From contig NW_003143795.1 in the NCBI RefSeq assembly GCF_000003605.2, forward strand, positions 508,841 to 538,280: a stretch of DNA of 29,440 nucleotides. Direction: 5' to 3'. Of this stretch, positions 19,931-29,440 are shown one piece after another. A program made the position numbers and the translations under genes. The stretch is from Saccoglossus kowalevskii (lineage: Eukaryota > Hemichordata > Enteropneusta > Harrimaniidae). The notes beneath the pieces were generated by a model. That model worked only from the letters and a program-made list of their open reading frames with translations, searched no databases and had not been told where the DNA came from. Position 1 is the stretch's first letter, and each line of letters begins with the position of its first letter.

Positions 19931-20668
19931 CTGTCTGTCTGTGTTGAGAGTATCCATCCCGTTTATTGATGTTTGTGTTATTTGCGAGTATCAAACACTG
20001 AATGCTCCATGTGACATTTCCCCATTTGAATTCTCTGCCTTACATTCAGTGGTTCAAAGGTCACCATCTAAATTCTCTATTAATCCCATTGTAAATAATA
20101 CCCGTTTTTTCCTCTGTTGATAAAAACCATTCAAAACACTGATTAAAAAACTGATTGTAATACAGATTTTCTAATGAAATCATTAAGGTTTAATTTAATA
20201 ACAAAGAATACTGAATATTTTGGTAGATATTCAAAAAAAATGCGCACACTGAATCGTATCCACCTGGCTAATACTTTGAGCATTCACCTGTCTAAACAAG
20301 CTGTATTACCGGTAAGTAAATATTGAAACTTGGATTGGTACTTTCAGTGTCATGAAAATAGCTTAACAATAGTATGTATATAAATTTATATATTATTTGT
20401 AACTGATATAAACATCTATAGTTCATAACAGTGTCACATTATTTGAGTGCAAATTGAATTCATTTTTGTGCTTTCTTTGTATATATCTGGAGTATTTTGC
20501 TGACTTTTTTGGCAGACTTTATACGGTTTATATACATGTATTTACACCTATGTACTAACAAATGTGTTTTTTTAAATAGCTGAATATTTGGATTCATTAA
20601 TAGCTTTCTTTGTAATTGTGGTAATTATGGTAATTACCATCCAGTACAAGACTACTTTTAAGGGGACA

Positions 20669-21367
20669 GGTAGACTGGCAAAGACGGGACTTCTTTTTTG
20701 TTTTACAAAAATAAATAATTAAATGTTCTTTTAGTCCTTTTAGCGTGATCGCGAAAACTAACCTGACCTCCAAAGAAATCCCGACTGGACGCATCTGCGG
20801 GTATTTGACTGTTATTAATTACTCATGATGTCATTGATTATTCATGAGTGGGTGTGTGAAAGTAAACATGACATGAAGGTTGATTAGATTCGATCGCAAA
20901 GATGGATACTTTATGTGATAGATAAGTGAAAACTCGTAATTCGGCATAAAATGAATGGATAATTGCACCAATACTGTTTGAGAAGGAAAAAAGATTAAAA
21001 CAATTGATATACTACCTCATTTTTGGTAGAATATGTATATATTTTCTACAAAATTTTGTAATACGGTCATTACATTCAAAATAATTACGAAAAATTATTG
21101 AAAACTTCGAAATATACTATAATGTGGTTCCCTATGGACGCTTAACACACGTACATTAACATAGATAAGATATGACGTATACAGCTGCACATCGGAGTGA
21201 TTTAGCTCCAGTTTTCACTCCAACGCGGGGGGTCGCCTGCAGATGCGTCCAGTCTGAATTTCTTTCGCAGTCACACTAGTGTTCGCGAACACGTTAAAAG
21301 GGCTAAATTGACAATTATATTTTTTTTTTGTAAAACAAAAAAGAAGTCCCGACTTTGCCAGTCTAGG
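20669..21367. mobile_element. 700-bp inverted-repeat (fold-back) element
   Basis: Left arm 20669-20801 and right arm 21237-21367 are inverted copies. 'tagactggcaaag(a/t)cgggac' pairs with the inverse of 'gtcccgactttgccagtcta', and 'gactggacgcatctgc' with 'gcagatgcgtccagtc'. Arms are about 130 bp with indels around a loop of about 435 bp. No transposase frame. Confidence 0.8.
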
Positions 21368-22622
21368 TAGAGTTACTGTAGAATTGTTGGGATGGGGGTA
21401 TTTTGGGAAAACTTTTGCTGATATATTTATTAAAACCAATTTTATCACATGAATGCTGTCTTTAACCTTTGAGCAGGTCATCTTTTTTTTTATTTTCAGT
21501 GATTTTATGGAATAAAAAGTAACTGGTCATTGGTTGTCTAGTGGATTCATATAAATTGCCTTAGTTTCTCTATTCCCAGTATCTTAATTGTGCACATATA
21601 CCCTCTCTTTCACACATTGCAAATGATTCTTGCTACATTTTTTTTGCTCTATTAGTAGCGTATCAATTTAATTAAAATAAAGTGGTATTTCATCATTTTT
21701 GGTGTTAGTCACCTTTGTGGGGATTAATGGTAAAACCAAAAAATAAACAAGATAATGCTAAATAAAATAAATATAAATATTAAAAAAAAATCAATAAAAC
21801 AAGTTATATTTTAAAATATAATACAAAAAAATCCCACGAGATATTATTTTAATCAGGTTGGTGGTGTAGGTGTTTCCATCATAACAAGTTTTCGATGGTT
21901 AAATTAATTCATATTTTAATGATTTTGTATATAATATGCGTTTTTTGATTTGTTGCACATAGTAGAGATGTGTAATGGAACAAATATGGAATAGTGGATA
22001 TAATTTCACTTGTGTTATGGTACATTATATTCTTTCCTGCATTTATGCAATCCTTTCCATATTTTGTGCAGGATTTAGTATCTTAGAACACCAAATGTAT
22101 TGCCTTTGAAGTAAAGATAGCCACCAAATCACTGTATTGGAAATATTAAGAAGTAAAATTATGGCCGGTGTATTTGTAAAGTTGAGTGGAAATTCAAGTA
22201 AAATTGTATGAAGTTAAATTTATGAGAAAAAGTGCGTATCGTTGCATGTAAAGTAAGAATTAGATAAATTTGCTTGGAAAGTCAGTAAATTAAAAACTTA
22301 AAGGATTATTTGACTTTTGTTACTATGGAAACAAGGAATAAAATTTAATGGATTACGTTATTGAGGGGGCTTTAATCATTTTCTCATTGTAATAATTCAG
22401 TATTTTGGGAAAGATATTATACTTAATTGACATAAACTCCATCAAATTACCAAGTGGTAACAGGAAACAACGTTTTCACAGCGACAGTTACTAGGTTTAT
22501 AATAACCTATTCTTCAAAATTTCAGAGATTAGGTGAGAAATAAACGTTTAATAAATCCCCATGGTTACTCCAGAGAAATAATAAATAACATGATGCCTGT
22601 TCTCTGACAGAGAACCAATAAT
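21368..22622. other. AT-rich intergenic DNA
   Basis: No exon, RNA gene or ordered repeat recognised between the fold-back element and the 3' end of LRR gene 1. Confidence 0.6.
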
Positions 22623-22636
22623 GCGCCCTCTAGTGG
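22623..22636 (-). promoter_or_regulatory. CTCF-consensus-like motif beside LRR gene 1 3' end
   Basis: The minus strand reads CCACTAGAGGGCGC, matching the bilaterian CTCF core CCASYAGRKGGCR at every position. It lies 37 bases downstream of the LRR gene 1 stop. Motif match only. Confidence 0.35.
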
Positions 22637-22671
22637 TTGTGTTTTCAAAATGGAGAAGCAACGTCTAAACA

Positions 22672-22677
22672 TTTATT
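22672..22677 (-). terminator. AATAAA overlapping the LRR gene 1 stop codon
   Basis: The minus strand reads ...AAAAAATAAATG, so the TAA stop is embedded in an AATAAA hexamer. If used, the 3' UTR would be only about 20 bases. AT-rich composition makes chance likely. Confidence 0.2.
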
Positions 22678-23830
22678 TTTTTCGCCGACACCAAACAACA
22701 GCGCCTATGACGGCCAATGTCAAAAGTACTGTACCAACAGCGCTACTTATTGATGCCACAATTATGAATGTCAAGTTGACATCATCTGGGCCATCAGCAG
22801 AGCCGGCTTCATAAACCTCCTCAGTTGGGGCTTCGTATTCGAATATTTCAACTTGCTCAGAGTCCTTGATAAAAGTCCTGCACAGTTCCTGAGGTGGAAC
22901 GTCCCACAGATTCATACCCCTTAATTTAGTTGGGAACGCACACGTGATTGTATTGTCTAGAAACATTGGCATTGTGGGCCACACGTCCACAACCCTCTTC
23001 ATGTCACAGTCACATACCCACGGATTGTCTTGTACGTTAAGCCAGAACGAGACTGGATTCGAGACTTCGTAAAACTTGAGAACTTGAATAACGTTTAGGG
23101 GAATGGTCCTAAGTTGGTTTCTATTCAATTCAATTGACCCTATGGTTGATATTTCGTGCATATACGCGGGATTTACAGTTTCGATACGATTACCCTCTAA
23201 ATAAAGATGGACGTTTTCTAACCCTGTAATGTTCGGCATGCGTTGAAGATGGTTGAATGCCAAGTTTATAAATTGCAGAGTCGTGCCACTAAGACTGCTA
23301 TCTCCAATTTCCTTTATAGAACTGTTACTTGCAAAAAGAACTACTAGGTTGGGTAGATGTGAAAACACTCCGTTTTCTAGACTCTCTAAGTTTGGACAGA
23401 ATCCAATAAACAATGTTTGTAAGTAGTTCAATCCTGTGAAGATCCGAGGCGAGAGGCGACGTATGAAGTTCCCTTGCATAATCAACTCACCGAGGCTACC
23501 AAGGCTTTCGAAAGCATCATCATCAATATGAGAGATTCGATTGAATCCGAGATTTAAACTGTATAACTTTGGTAGATTTGTATTAAATGTGTCTTTGGAT
23601 ATCTCTTCTATCTCGTTGTACGACAAGTCAATTGTGTCTGCTTCTGCGGGAAAGTGCCGTGGCACCGTTTTCAGTCCCTGGCTCTTGCAGTTTGCAAACA
23701 ACGCCTCGTCTGGTGCCGTCACACACAGACAGTTCTCTGGACATATACCTTTCCATTCTTGCCACGCATGCGTAGTGGAAGCTATTAGAAGAACAGTAAA
23801 ATACGCAGTACTGTACTGATGTCGCATCAT
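22673..23830 (-). CDS. LRR cell-surface receptor (LRRNT-LRR-LRRCT-TM), gene 1
   Basis: 385 residues in one coding exon, starting MMRHQYSTAYFTVLL at 23830. This ATG is chosen because a 3' splice site (tttatttcag) ends 12 bases upstream and a hydrophobic signal peptide follows (residues 1-22, cleavage near THA|W). LRRNT cysteines are at about 30, 34, 36 and 48. LRRs run from about 65 to 260, with LxxLxLxxNxI motifs such as YSLNLGFNRISHI. An LRRCT follows: NPWVCDCDM (269-277), then TITC and PTKLRGMNLWDV, ending in C317. An acidic stalk (322-350) leads to a transmembrane helix (about 353-380) and a CRRKK stop-transfer tail. Extracellular binding and membrane anchoring are likely; the ligand is unknown. 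A longer frame extends upstream but crosses the acceptor, so it is not used. Confidence 0.9.
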   Translation of the reverse strand: MMRHQYSTAYFTVLLIASTTHAWQEWKGICPENCLCVTAPDEALFANCKSQGLKTVPRHFPAEADTIDLSYNEIEEISKDTFNTNLPKLYSLNLGFNRISHIDDDAFESLGSLGELIMQGNFIRRLSPRIFTGLNYLQTLFIGFCPNLESLENGVFSHLPNLVVLFASNSSIKEIGDSSLSGTTLQFINLAFNHLQRMPNITGLENVHLYLEGNRIETVNPAYMHEISTIGSIELNRNQLRTIPLNVIQVLKFYEVSNPVSFWLNVQDNPWVCDCDMKRVVDVWPTMPMFLDNTITCAFPTKLRGMNLWDVPPQELCRTFIKDSEQVEIFEYEAPTEEVYEAGSADGPDDVNLTFIIVASISSAVGTVLLTLAVIGAVVWCRRKK

Positions 23831-23842
23831 ATGACCTGTGTA
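23831..23842 (-). other. 5' UTR remnant of LRR gene 1 after a 3' splice site
   Basis: On the minus strand a strong T-rich acceptor (tttttttttatttcag, ending at 23843) precedes 12 untranslated bases and then the ATG. This implies a 5'UTR intron. A possible upstream donor (minus strand, gtaagt, near 24557-24562) is present but unproven. Confidence 0.6.
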
Positions 23843-26455
23843 CTGAAATAAAAAAAAAATAATTACTTCTATAATATAAACCTCTCGAATGCTCTCCTTC
23901 AAACATAATTTGGTTTTCGCCACTCTAAATATAGATTTGGCAGAAAATAACCGCGTGTCAACGCTTGATATCTTTAAACTAAAACTTCTTAAAAGCCCGA
24001 CTCAAAAAATCATGAAATCAATTGGAGAGGGGAGAGAGGATATATTCAAATACGCGGAGTTTATTTTAATATAGTGGGTATGATGTTAAATAATCGCTCA
24101 ACGCCGCCGTAGTGTTCGGGAATCAGCGTTTTCGAGTTGGCTATACCAATTAATAAATTGCTATTTTTGTTTGAGTGACTTGTGTTGCTCCTTCTGGTAC
24201 TATACGTCAGTGGCAGGTGATACATTGTACACCATGTTACTTATTTTGTCTAGAGATAATATTTTGAATAGATCGATTGCAAAATTTGAACTATGCACCA
24301 TGACACCAATTAACCGTATCTAGTATGGATTTTTTGAAAGCGTGCTTGTCTGAAATGAACACAGTAATTTCCTTTCCACAAAATTAAACTTCAGAAAATA
24401 TTCAACCTGGTAGGTAAAATACGACATCGCCCTTAATGGTCAGTTTTAAAACACTTGGCGACAACATTGGAAATTGATACTTAACCAAAATGAAAACACA
24501 CTATAGATTGGTTCTCATGTAGAAATAGTGTATGTACTTTTAAAACAATTGATTCTACTTACTAAAATTATTCGGAATGCAGTTTTCAGGCTGTTTAGCG
24601 CCAGTCTCTATATAAAAATACGATTCATCAGTTTGGTGGGAAAGAATAAGTCATATACGCTGAGACATTAACCCTTTAGTAGGCCCACGGCTCACAGGTC
24701 AGGGAGTGGTCATGTATATTATACGCTATGAGGTCAAATAACTGGTAGTTATGAAGCGAATATAACAAGCATCCTAACAGTATACGATACTGGTAGTTTT
24801 AAGAACAAACGATACTTTAAAGCTACCGATCAGGAAAGCATGTCTGAGCGTAAATTAGGGACGGTCCAATAATAATCTTTCAGCATTGGACAGTTTTGCT
24901 GTTAGAGAACAAACAAACAAACTATAAATATATTACAGATCTAATTCTAGTCAGTCACGTGCCTCTCGTGTGGTTTGAATGTTCTGTTTTTTTGTTTGTT
25001 TTTTTTCGTTTTTTGTTTTTTTCGAAAAACGCTTGTATGAATATATTTCTTTGTTTATTAATTTTGCCTACGAATAATCACTGGAAATTCGCCAATAAGC
25101 TGTGTGAATAGTATTTAGAGTAGAAAACAGCGTACAATGTCGAACTAGAAATAGTGTTCTAACATTCGATTGTGGAATGGTGGTCGTCGAAAATGATCGG
25201 TTCGGCAGTGACCGGAAAAGTTCGATTATTCGCATTTTTGGCCAGATTTCTTGTTATAAGTGCACTTTCGTTCCTTCAAATGTCACTTATTGGAATTCAT
25301 ATATAGCATTTAACATTTTTTGCAAAGTTGGAATGCAACTTTCAGGTAGAAGCCATTTTCAATATTTTTCAAAAAATGTTATTTTTTTTTAAAACAATTC
25401 CATAGAACACAATGTTAAAGAAAAGTTGCATATTTGAAACTTTTTAAACACTATTTTTTTTTTCAAATAATTCAGGAAAACAAAAAACATAAGTATCACA
25501 ATCTGAAATAGAAAATGGTGGTAGCGGGTTATCTCTTATTTGATAATCAGTGAATTGTTTAAAATCTTGTATAGAAATGTACCAGTATATCGATAAAAGT
25601 AAGAATACACAGAATGTTCTTGATGTGTATATACAAATATTCTAACTGCCCCCCTCCGATTTCAAACGGCCAATCCTTAATCTGTTTTAAGATACATTTT
25701 TTCGATCCCTTAGTCGATATATTATACGTTATTATGAATTATATATTATATATATTTCATATTAATAACGTAACAGTGCTAATATTTGTACAACCTTATT
25801 TCTATACATTCACAGTTGAATGTGTCATATGTATAGGCATTGTAACTTTACGGTATCAAACTGTTTTTGTTGTTTTGTTTTTTTGCAGCCTGGACGTGAA
25901 TATTTTTGCATTTAAATTCCAATGGAATTTATCACTAATATCTATTCTATCTTCATCCAATTATTCTTTGACCTACTTGACCGTATTTTGACATTTTGAC
26001 ATTTAACAAGTTTCTTTACAGCACACGAATTGTTCCCATTGTACAACCAGACCTGACCCACAGTTATGTAAATATGTTAAATACATGAAGAGTTACTCTG
26101 TATAAAATAAGTCACATGAACAAAGAAACCCGCAATTGTTAGGGGATGGCCACTTCATGCTTTATATTTGAGCTAAAGTTTTGATCTGGTTGAGCCTCAC
26201 AGTAATTAAATATTATCAAAGTTATATTAAAAACTAATATCGAAAATAAACCATAATTATCACACAAATTGCTATAAATAACATTCAATATCCATACATA
26301 ACTCGAAGTTCTTTTTAAGTTCAATTATCCGACTTATCGGAATTTCAGATTGGGATTTCCGTTATTTCCTGTGACCTCTGTTTTAATTCGTATACTTTAA
26401 CATTTGTTTCGTCACTGACCTGTCGAAAAGACTCCTTTACGATAATTGAACCATC
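23843..26455. other. Divergent intergenic/5'UTR-intron region between the LRR genes
   Basis: The head-to-head interval must hold the promoter and first exon of LRR gene 1. A TATATAAAAATA string occurs at 24609-24620 and a minus-strand gtaagt at 24557-24562. No protein-coding exon is recognised. Confidence 0.5.
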
Positions 26456-26467
26456 TGCGCAAGCGCA
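26456..26467 (+). promoter_or_regulatory. NRF1-like motif upstream of the LRR gene 2 candidate first exon
   Basis: TGCGCAAGCGCA differs by one base from the palindromic NRF1 site TGCGCATGCGCA. It lies 15 bases before the candidate exon's ATG in otherwise AT-rich, CpG-poor sequence. Function is inferred from motif and position. Confidence 0.3.
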
Positions 26468-26482
26468 CATTGAACAGATCTA

Positions 26483-26575
26483 ATGAGTACAAGTGTTTCC
26501 ATGAGAAGTGTTGTTGTTGCACAATTAGTGGTGATTAACGGACTTCAATTGTTCCCTGGTTGCTGCAGATTGGGG
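26483..26575 (+). other. Candidate first exon of LRR gene 2 (5' UTR, with upstream ORF)
   Basis: An ATG at 26483 opens a 31-codon frame (MSTSVSMRSVVVAQLVVING then LQLFPGCCRLG) ending at a consensus donor GGGG|gtaagt. If spliced to the acceptor at 28107 the frame continues IPLNTIP and stops at TGA 28129-28131, overlapping the receptor ATG. If spliced instead to the acceptor at 28055 it would run in frame into the receptor. The exon lies just after a TGCGCAAGCGCA palindrome-like motif, as in a promoter. No transcript evidence is available. Confidence 0.35.
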
Positions 26576-28107
26576 GTAAGTTTTACCATTTTTGTCAAAT
26601 TCACGTGTATAAGTCTCGCTCTGTTCTTAGTAAATTTATCATCAATATTGGAACATGTCAACAAGCTTTTGAAAACACTACAAGGCAATCACTGATGCAA
26701 TTATGAAACTATAACATACATTGGCCCCATCGGGGTATCATAAACGATCTCGACTATCTGAAAAATATCATAATATAAAAGTCATCGCAGTAGGGACAGA
26801 TAGACTTTTAAGTATATTAGAGTAATGTTTATAGATCTCGCGTTACAGGGCCCTGCTGATTCAACACGTATACGATTTCCACGGTCATTGTTAATAGACG
26901 CCTAATGCGATCTTGGAGAGCTGTTGTCCTGAGGCATAAACAAATTTCACAATTAACATAATCCGTAAATACAGAACATTTGACTAATTAAGGGTCTGAA
27001 CGATCGCTTTGGTGTGGGAAATGGTGCACATCTCTTTGGTTGTATTCTAGAAACGTTCTCACAATAGCATTTTGAGTCACGTGATGCCAGGTCTGATATA
27101 AAGAATATTGAATCTTAAAAAAAATAACGTTAATTATGATTTGGTGCATACAGCGTACCTAAAAATGATTGGTAGGGTTCTGGAAATGTCGCCCACATTG
27201 ACGACAATGATCTTGATCGACGCCGGGAAATCTTTTAGTTAGCCAGCTGCCATGGGGCAAAATTCCAACTCCATGGCTGCACTTTGTCAACATCTTCGAA
27301 CTTTTGGTTTTTATTGAAATGATTCACACAAGTTCAGGTTAACCACTTGGCAGCGATAATAAACTAACTGACACTACATCCACTGCGACTGAAATCGCTC
27401 TAAGTATCCATGTTAAAAACAAATAATTGCGTTCGCTGTGTTTGAACAAAAGTGGCACTGTATAAATTATCGTATAATATAAATATTAATTTGGTAATAA
27501 TAATGGAGTAATAACAATACACTAGCTCGTGTAAACCCATTCATTTGTTTATAGCGTACACACAATGACATTGGTGTGATCATTATTGCAATGTTTACAG
27601 CTAAAACAACGTTTTGCAATGCTAAAATCATATATACTAGTAAATGAAGTTGTGTAGATATGTCCTAGTCCCTTCTGGCATTAAACACAATAACCTACTA
27701 TTTCAAACAAAAGAAATGCCTCGTTTTGATCACATTTGTATTGTGGTCTTTGCTACCAATATTGATATAGTTCTCTGTAATCAATTTTAGTTGTTATCTC
27801 AGATTGCAAAATACCTTAGATTATCCGATCATTTAATATCGCACAATCTTCATTCTACTTCCTTTATCGTATACATTTCTAAATTAACATTAAAAATATA
27901 ATGTGAACAACTTTGAGCGCTTTTAAATACCAGTATTCGTTCGATAAAATACTGAAAACTTTAATGCGCATGCGCCCTGGAATTATCTGTACGTACATGT
28001 AATTACAAACTCCTGTTTTGAGTATTTCATCAAACGAATACTATTGTATTTGCAGCCAAAACATTGTTCATTTTACGTTAATGTGATTTGTGTTGTTTTC
28101 ATTGCAG
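26576..28107 (+). other. Probable 5'UTR intron of LRR gene 2
   Basis: Runs from the gtaagt after the candidate first exon to the gttttcattgcag acceptor, with a second acceptor (tttgcag) at 28055. No coding content is seen. Confidence 0.35.
27965..27975. promoter_or_regulatory. NRF1-like palindrome upstream of LRR gene 2
   Basis: TGCGCATGCGC, an almost complete NRF1 consensus palindrome, 153 bases before the receptor ATG. It could mark an alternative promoter close to the coding exon. Confidence 0.3.
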
Positions 28108-28127
28108 ATACCATTAAATACCATACC

Positions 28128-29396
28128 ATGAATAAGGCATACACGAAATGTATGCTGTATTTGATGACGTCAGTTTTAATGCTACATTGCGTACAGGCAG
28201 GATGTTGGGATTACTGCGCATGTGCTCTTGGTAACTATGGTCACGATGACGAGTTTTACTTGGATTGCAGAGGAAGGCAGTTAAAATTTATTCCTAACGG
28301 ATCCTCCCATGGCGTCCAAGACTCGCTGTTGTCGGAATCTGCAGTGGGTCCGAGTCCGTCTTCCGCGGTGCGGCACAGATTGGTCTCTGTTGTTCCCTGG
28401 TCCAATTCTCGGACCTTGGCCAGTGAAGTTATTCACTATGCATGGTTCACTCATAACAACCTAACTAAGCTACATTCTAGAGAATTTCAATATTTACATA
28501 TTTTAATCGAGTTGCGTTTGTCATATAACCATATTACCGAAATACAGCCTAATGCGTTTGAAGGCTTAGTCCACGTGGAAACTCTGGATGTATCGCATAA
28601 CAAACTGATGGATGTGGACATGTCGCTGTTCTTGGGAATGGTGGGATTGAATGAATTGTCTTTAGCCCACAACTCTATTCAGAATACATTAATGGATTTC
28701 GATGCATTCTCTGGTACCAACAGTTCCAGCGAAACCCTGCCTATAGAAACGCTAGATCTCAGTCATAATCGCATCGTTAACTTTCCCCCAGGGTTCTTCG
28801 ACGTGTTCACCAGTTTACGTGACTTAGACGTGTCGTATAATCGACTCTTACAACTACCTCTCATTTCATTTCCATCATTTTCCAGATTCGCACATAATAA
28901 CATAAATAAACTTGAGAATTCTAAAATCGGCGACATGTCAAAGACAAGGTTACTGGAACTGAATAATAACAATCTATCATACATTAACCACACCACGGCA
29001 GCGATGTTGGAGATTTATTCTAATCCGAACCCTGACCTTGAGGTTATCAGCTTTGACAATCCCTGGCGATGTGACTGCGTCATGTTAAAACTACGCGAAA
29101 CATGGTCCAGACACCCCATCTTTCTCGCAGACGCCATCGAGTGTCAAGAACCCACTAAGTTAAGGGGACGGAATTTCTGGCAAGTTGATGAAACTGAACT
29201 GGTTTGTGGAAACGAGGAGGTTGAAAAATCAGTGACAGCGCCAACAATGTTGATTGTATGTGTGGTGGTGTCCAGTCTTGTGACACTGCTGCTCACGCTG
29301 GTGGTGGTGGTTATTGTGTGTCAGTGCCGATCAAAAAGATACAATATGAATAATTCTCCTAAAATTGAAACGACCGAAATGGACAAACAGGGGTGA
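28128..29396 (+). CDS. LRR cell-surface receptor (LRRNT-LRR-LRRCT-TM), gene 2
   Basis: 422 residues in one coding exon; stop TGA at 29394-29396. The start MNKAYTKCMLYLMTSVLMLH is preferred because a 3' splice site (gttttcattgcag) ends at 28107 and a signal peptide (about 1-25) follows directly. LRRNT cysteines are at 26, 30, 32 and 47. An atypical block covers residues 58-100. LRRs run from about 101 to 300 (e.g. VETLDVSHNKL, IETLDLSHNRI, LRDLDVSYNRL). The LRRCT has NPWRCDCVMLKLRETW at 311 and ECQEPTKLRGRNFW near 339, ending in C360. The transmembrane helix spans about 373-397, followed by CQC and a 22-residue polar tail. It shares the PTKLRGxNxW cap motif with gene 1 and is likely its paralogue, divergently transcribed. 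Confidence 0.9.
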   Translation: MNKAYTKCMLYLMTSVLMLHCVQAGCWDYCACALGNYGHDDEFYLDCRGRQLKFIPNGSSHGVQDSLLSESAVGPSPSSAVRHRLVSVVPWSNSRTLASEVIHYAWFTHNNLTKLHSREFQYLHILIELRLSYNHITEIQPNAFEGLVHVETLDVSHNKLMDVDMSLFLGMVGLNELSLAHNSIQNTLMDFDAFSGTNSSSETLPIETLDLSHNRIVNFPPGFFDVFTSLRDLDVSYNRLLQLPLISFPSFSRFAHNNINKLENSKIGDMSKTRLLELNNNNLSYINHTTAAMLEIYSNPNPDLEVISFDNPWRCDCVMLKLRETWSRHPIFLADAIECQEPTKLRGRNFWQVDETELVCGNEEVEKSVTAPTMLIVCVVVSSLVTLLLTLVVVVIVCQCRSKRYNMNNSPKIETTEMDKQG

Positions 29397-29440
29397 GCAA
29401 GAAAACGACGTTATCATCAGCATCGCGAGCACAGTCAGCT

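Noticed and set aside
19662-19994. A 110-codon minus-strand frame over the CpG-richer patch
   Set aside because: Openness is explained by raised GC. Frames are open on both strands and no domain is recognised.
23831-23923. A longer N-terminus for LRR gene 1 extending to 23923
   Set aside because: The extension crosses a strong T-rich 3' splice site, and a good signal peptide starts at the internal ATG at 23830.
25614-25991. A 125-codon plus-strand frame rich in Phe/Ile/Tyr
   Set aside because: Composition reflects AT-rich DNA; no signal peptide, motif or splice context supports it.
28044-28127. A longer N-terminus for LRR gene 2 from 28044
   Set aside because: It runs through a good acceptor (ending at 28107), and the signal peptide begins at 28128. 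Kept only as an alternative if the acceptor at 28055 is used.
28312-28421. A cryptic intron removing the GC-rich block of LRR gene 2
   Set aside because: The only matching boundary (gtccaa ... cttggccag) has a non-consensus donor, and joining it brings a stop codon into frame.
1-29440. CRISPR arrays, prophage, operons or a bacterial defence system
   Set aside because: Spliced exons, a SINE and animal receptor genes show a eukaryotic nuclear sequence. The only regular array is the intronic minisatellite, which has no spacers.

Overview
This window reads as nuclear DNA from an AT-rich invertebrate animal, probably a marine lophotrochozoan or an invertebrate deuterostome; I cannot fix the phylum. 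The grounds are short coding exons with GT-AG boundaries and matched phases, introns of about 0.1 to 2 kb, many small non-autonomous repeats, a tRNA-derived SINE, and extracellular leucine-rich-repeat (LRR) receptors of animal type. There are no bacterial-style operons, and the longest uninterrupted reading frames are the two LRR genes.

Region 1 (1-18.3 kb, plus strand) is a multi-exon gene. Ten exons between 8793 and 17989 join in consistent phase to give the C-terminal 476 residues of a coiled-coil protein. It has a Ser-rich linker, a second short coiled coil, a CxCxxC segment, a CAP-Gly microtubule-binding domain split by an intron, and a basic Ser/His-rich tail ending at TGA 17987-17989. 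A further exon at 354-503 encodes coiled coil resembling, from memory, the C-terminal coil of the PPP1R21 family. It may be an earlier exon of the same gene, but the linking exon or exons (total length 2 mod 3) were not found. Introns carry several repeats: a 301-bp-spaced duplication, a hairpin-headed 157-bp tandem array, a SINE, a 1.2 kb inverted-repeat element and small fold-back elements. The most striking is an 18-copy, 51-bp minisatellite that begins exactly at an exon's 5' splice site, so nearly every copy repeats that splice donor. Shortly after it lies a cag|gtaag site that looks like a recursive splice point.

Region 2 (18.3-22.6 kb) is intergenic. It holds a third member of the TACTGTAAA fold-back family, a CpG-richer patch and a 700-bp inverted-repeat element.

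Region 3 (22.6-29.4 kb) holds two divergently transcribed single-coding-exon LRR receptors (signal peptide, LRRNT, LRRs, LRRCT, one transmembrane helix, short tail). One is on the minus strand at 22673-23830 and one on the plus strand at 28128-29396. Both coding exons start just after a 3' splice site, so both genes probably have a 5'UTR intron. Their shared cap motif and gene structure mark them as paralogues. The plus-strand gene carries an unusual GC-rich in-frame block inside its N-terminal cap. The CAP-Gly gene (cytoskeletal) and the LRR pair (cell surface) show no evident functional link.
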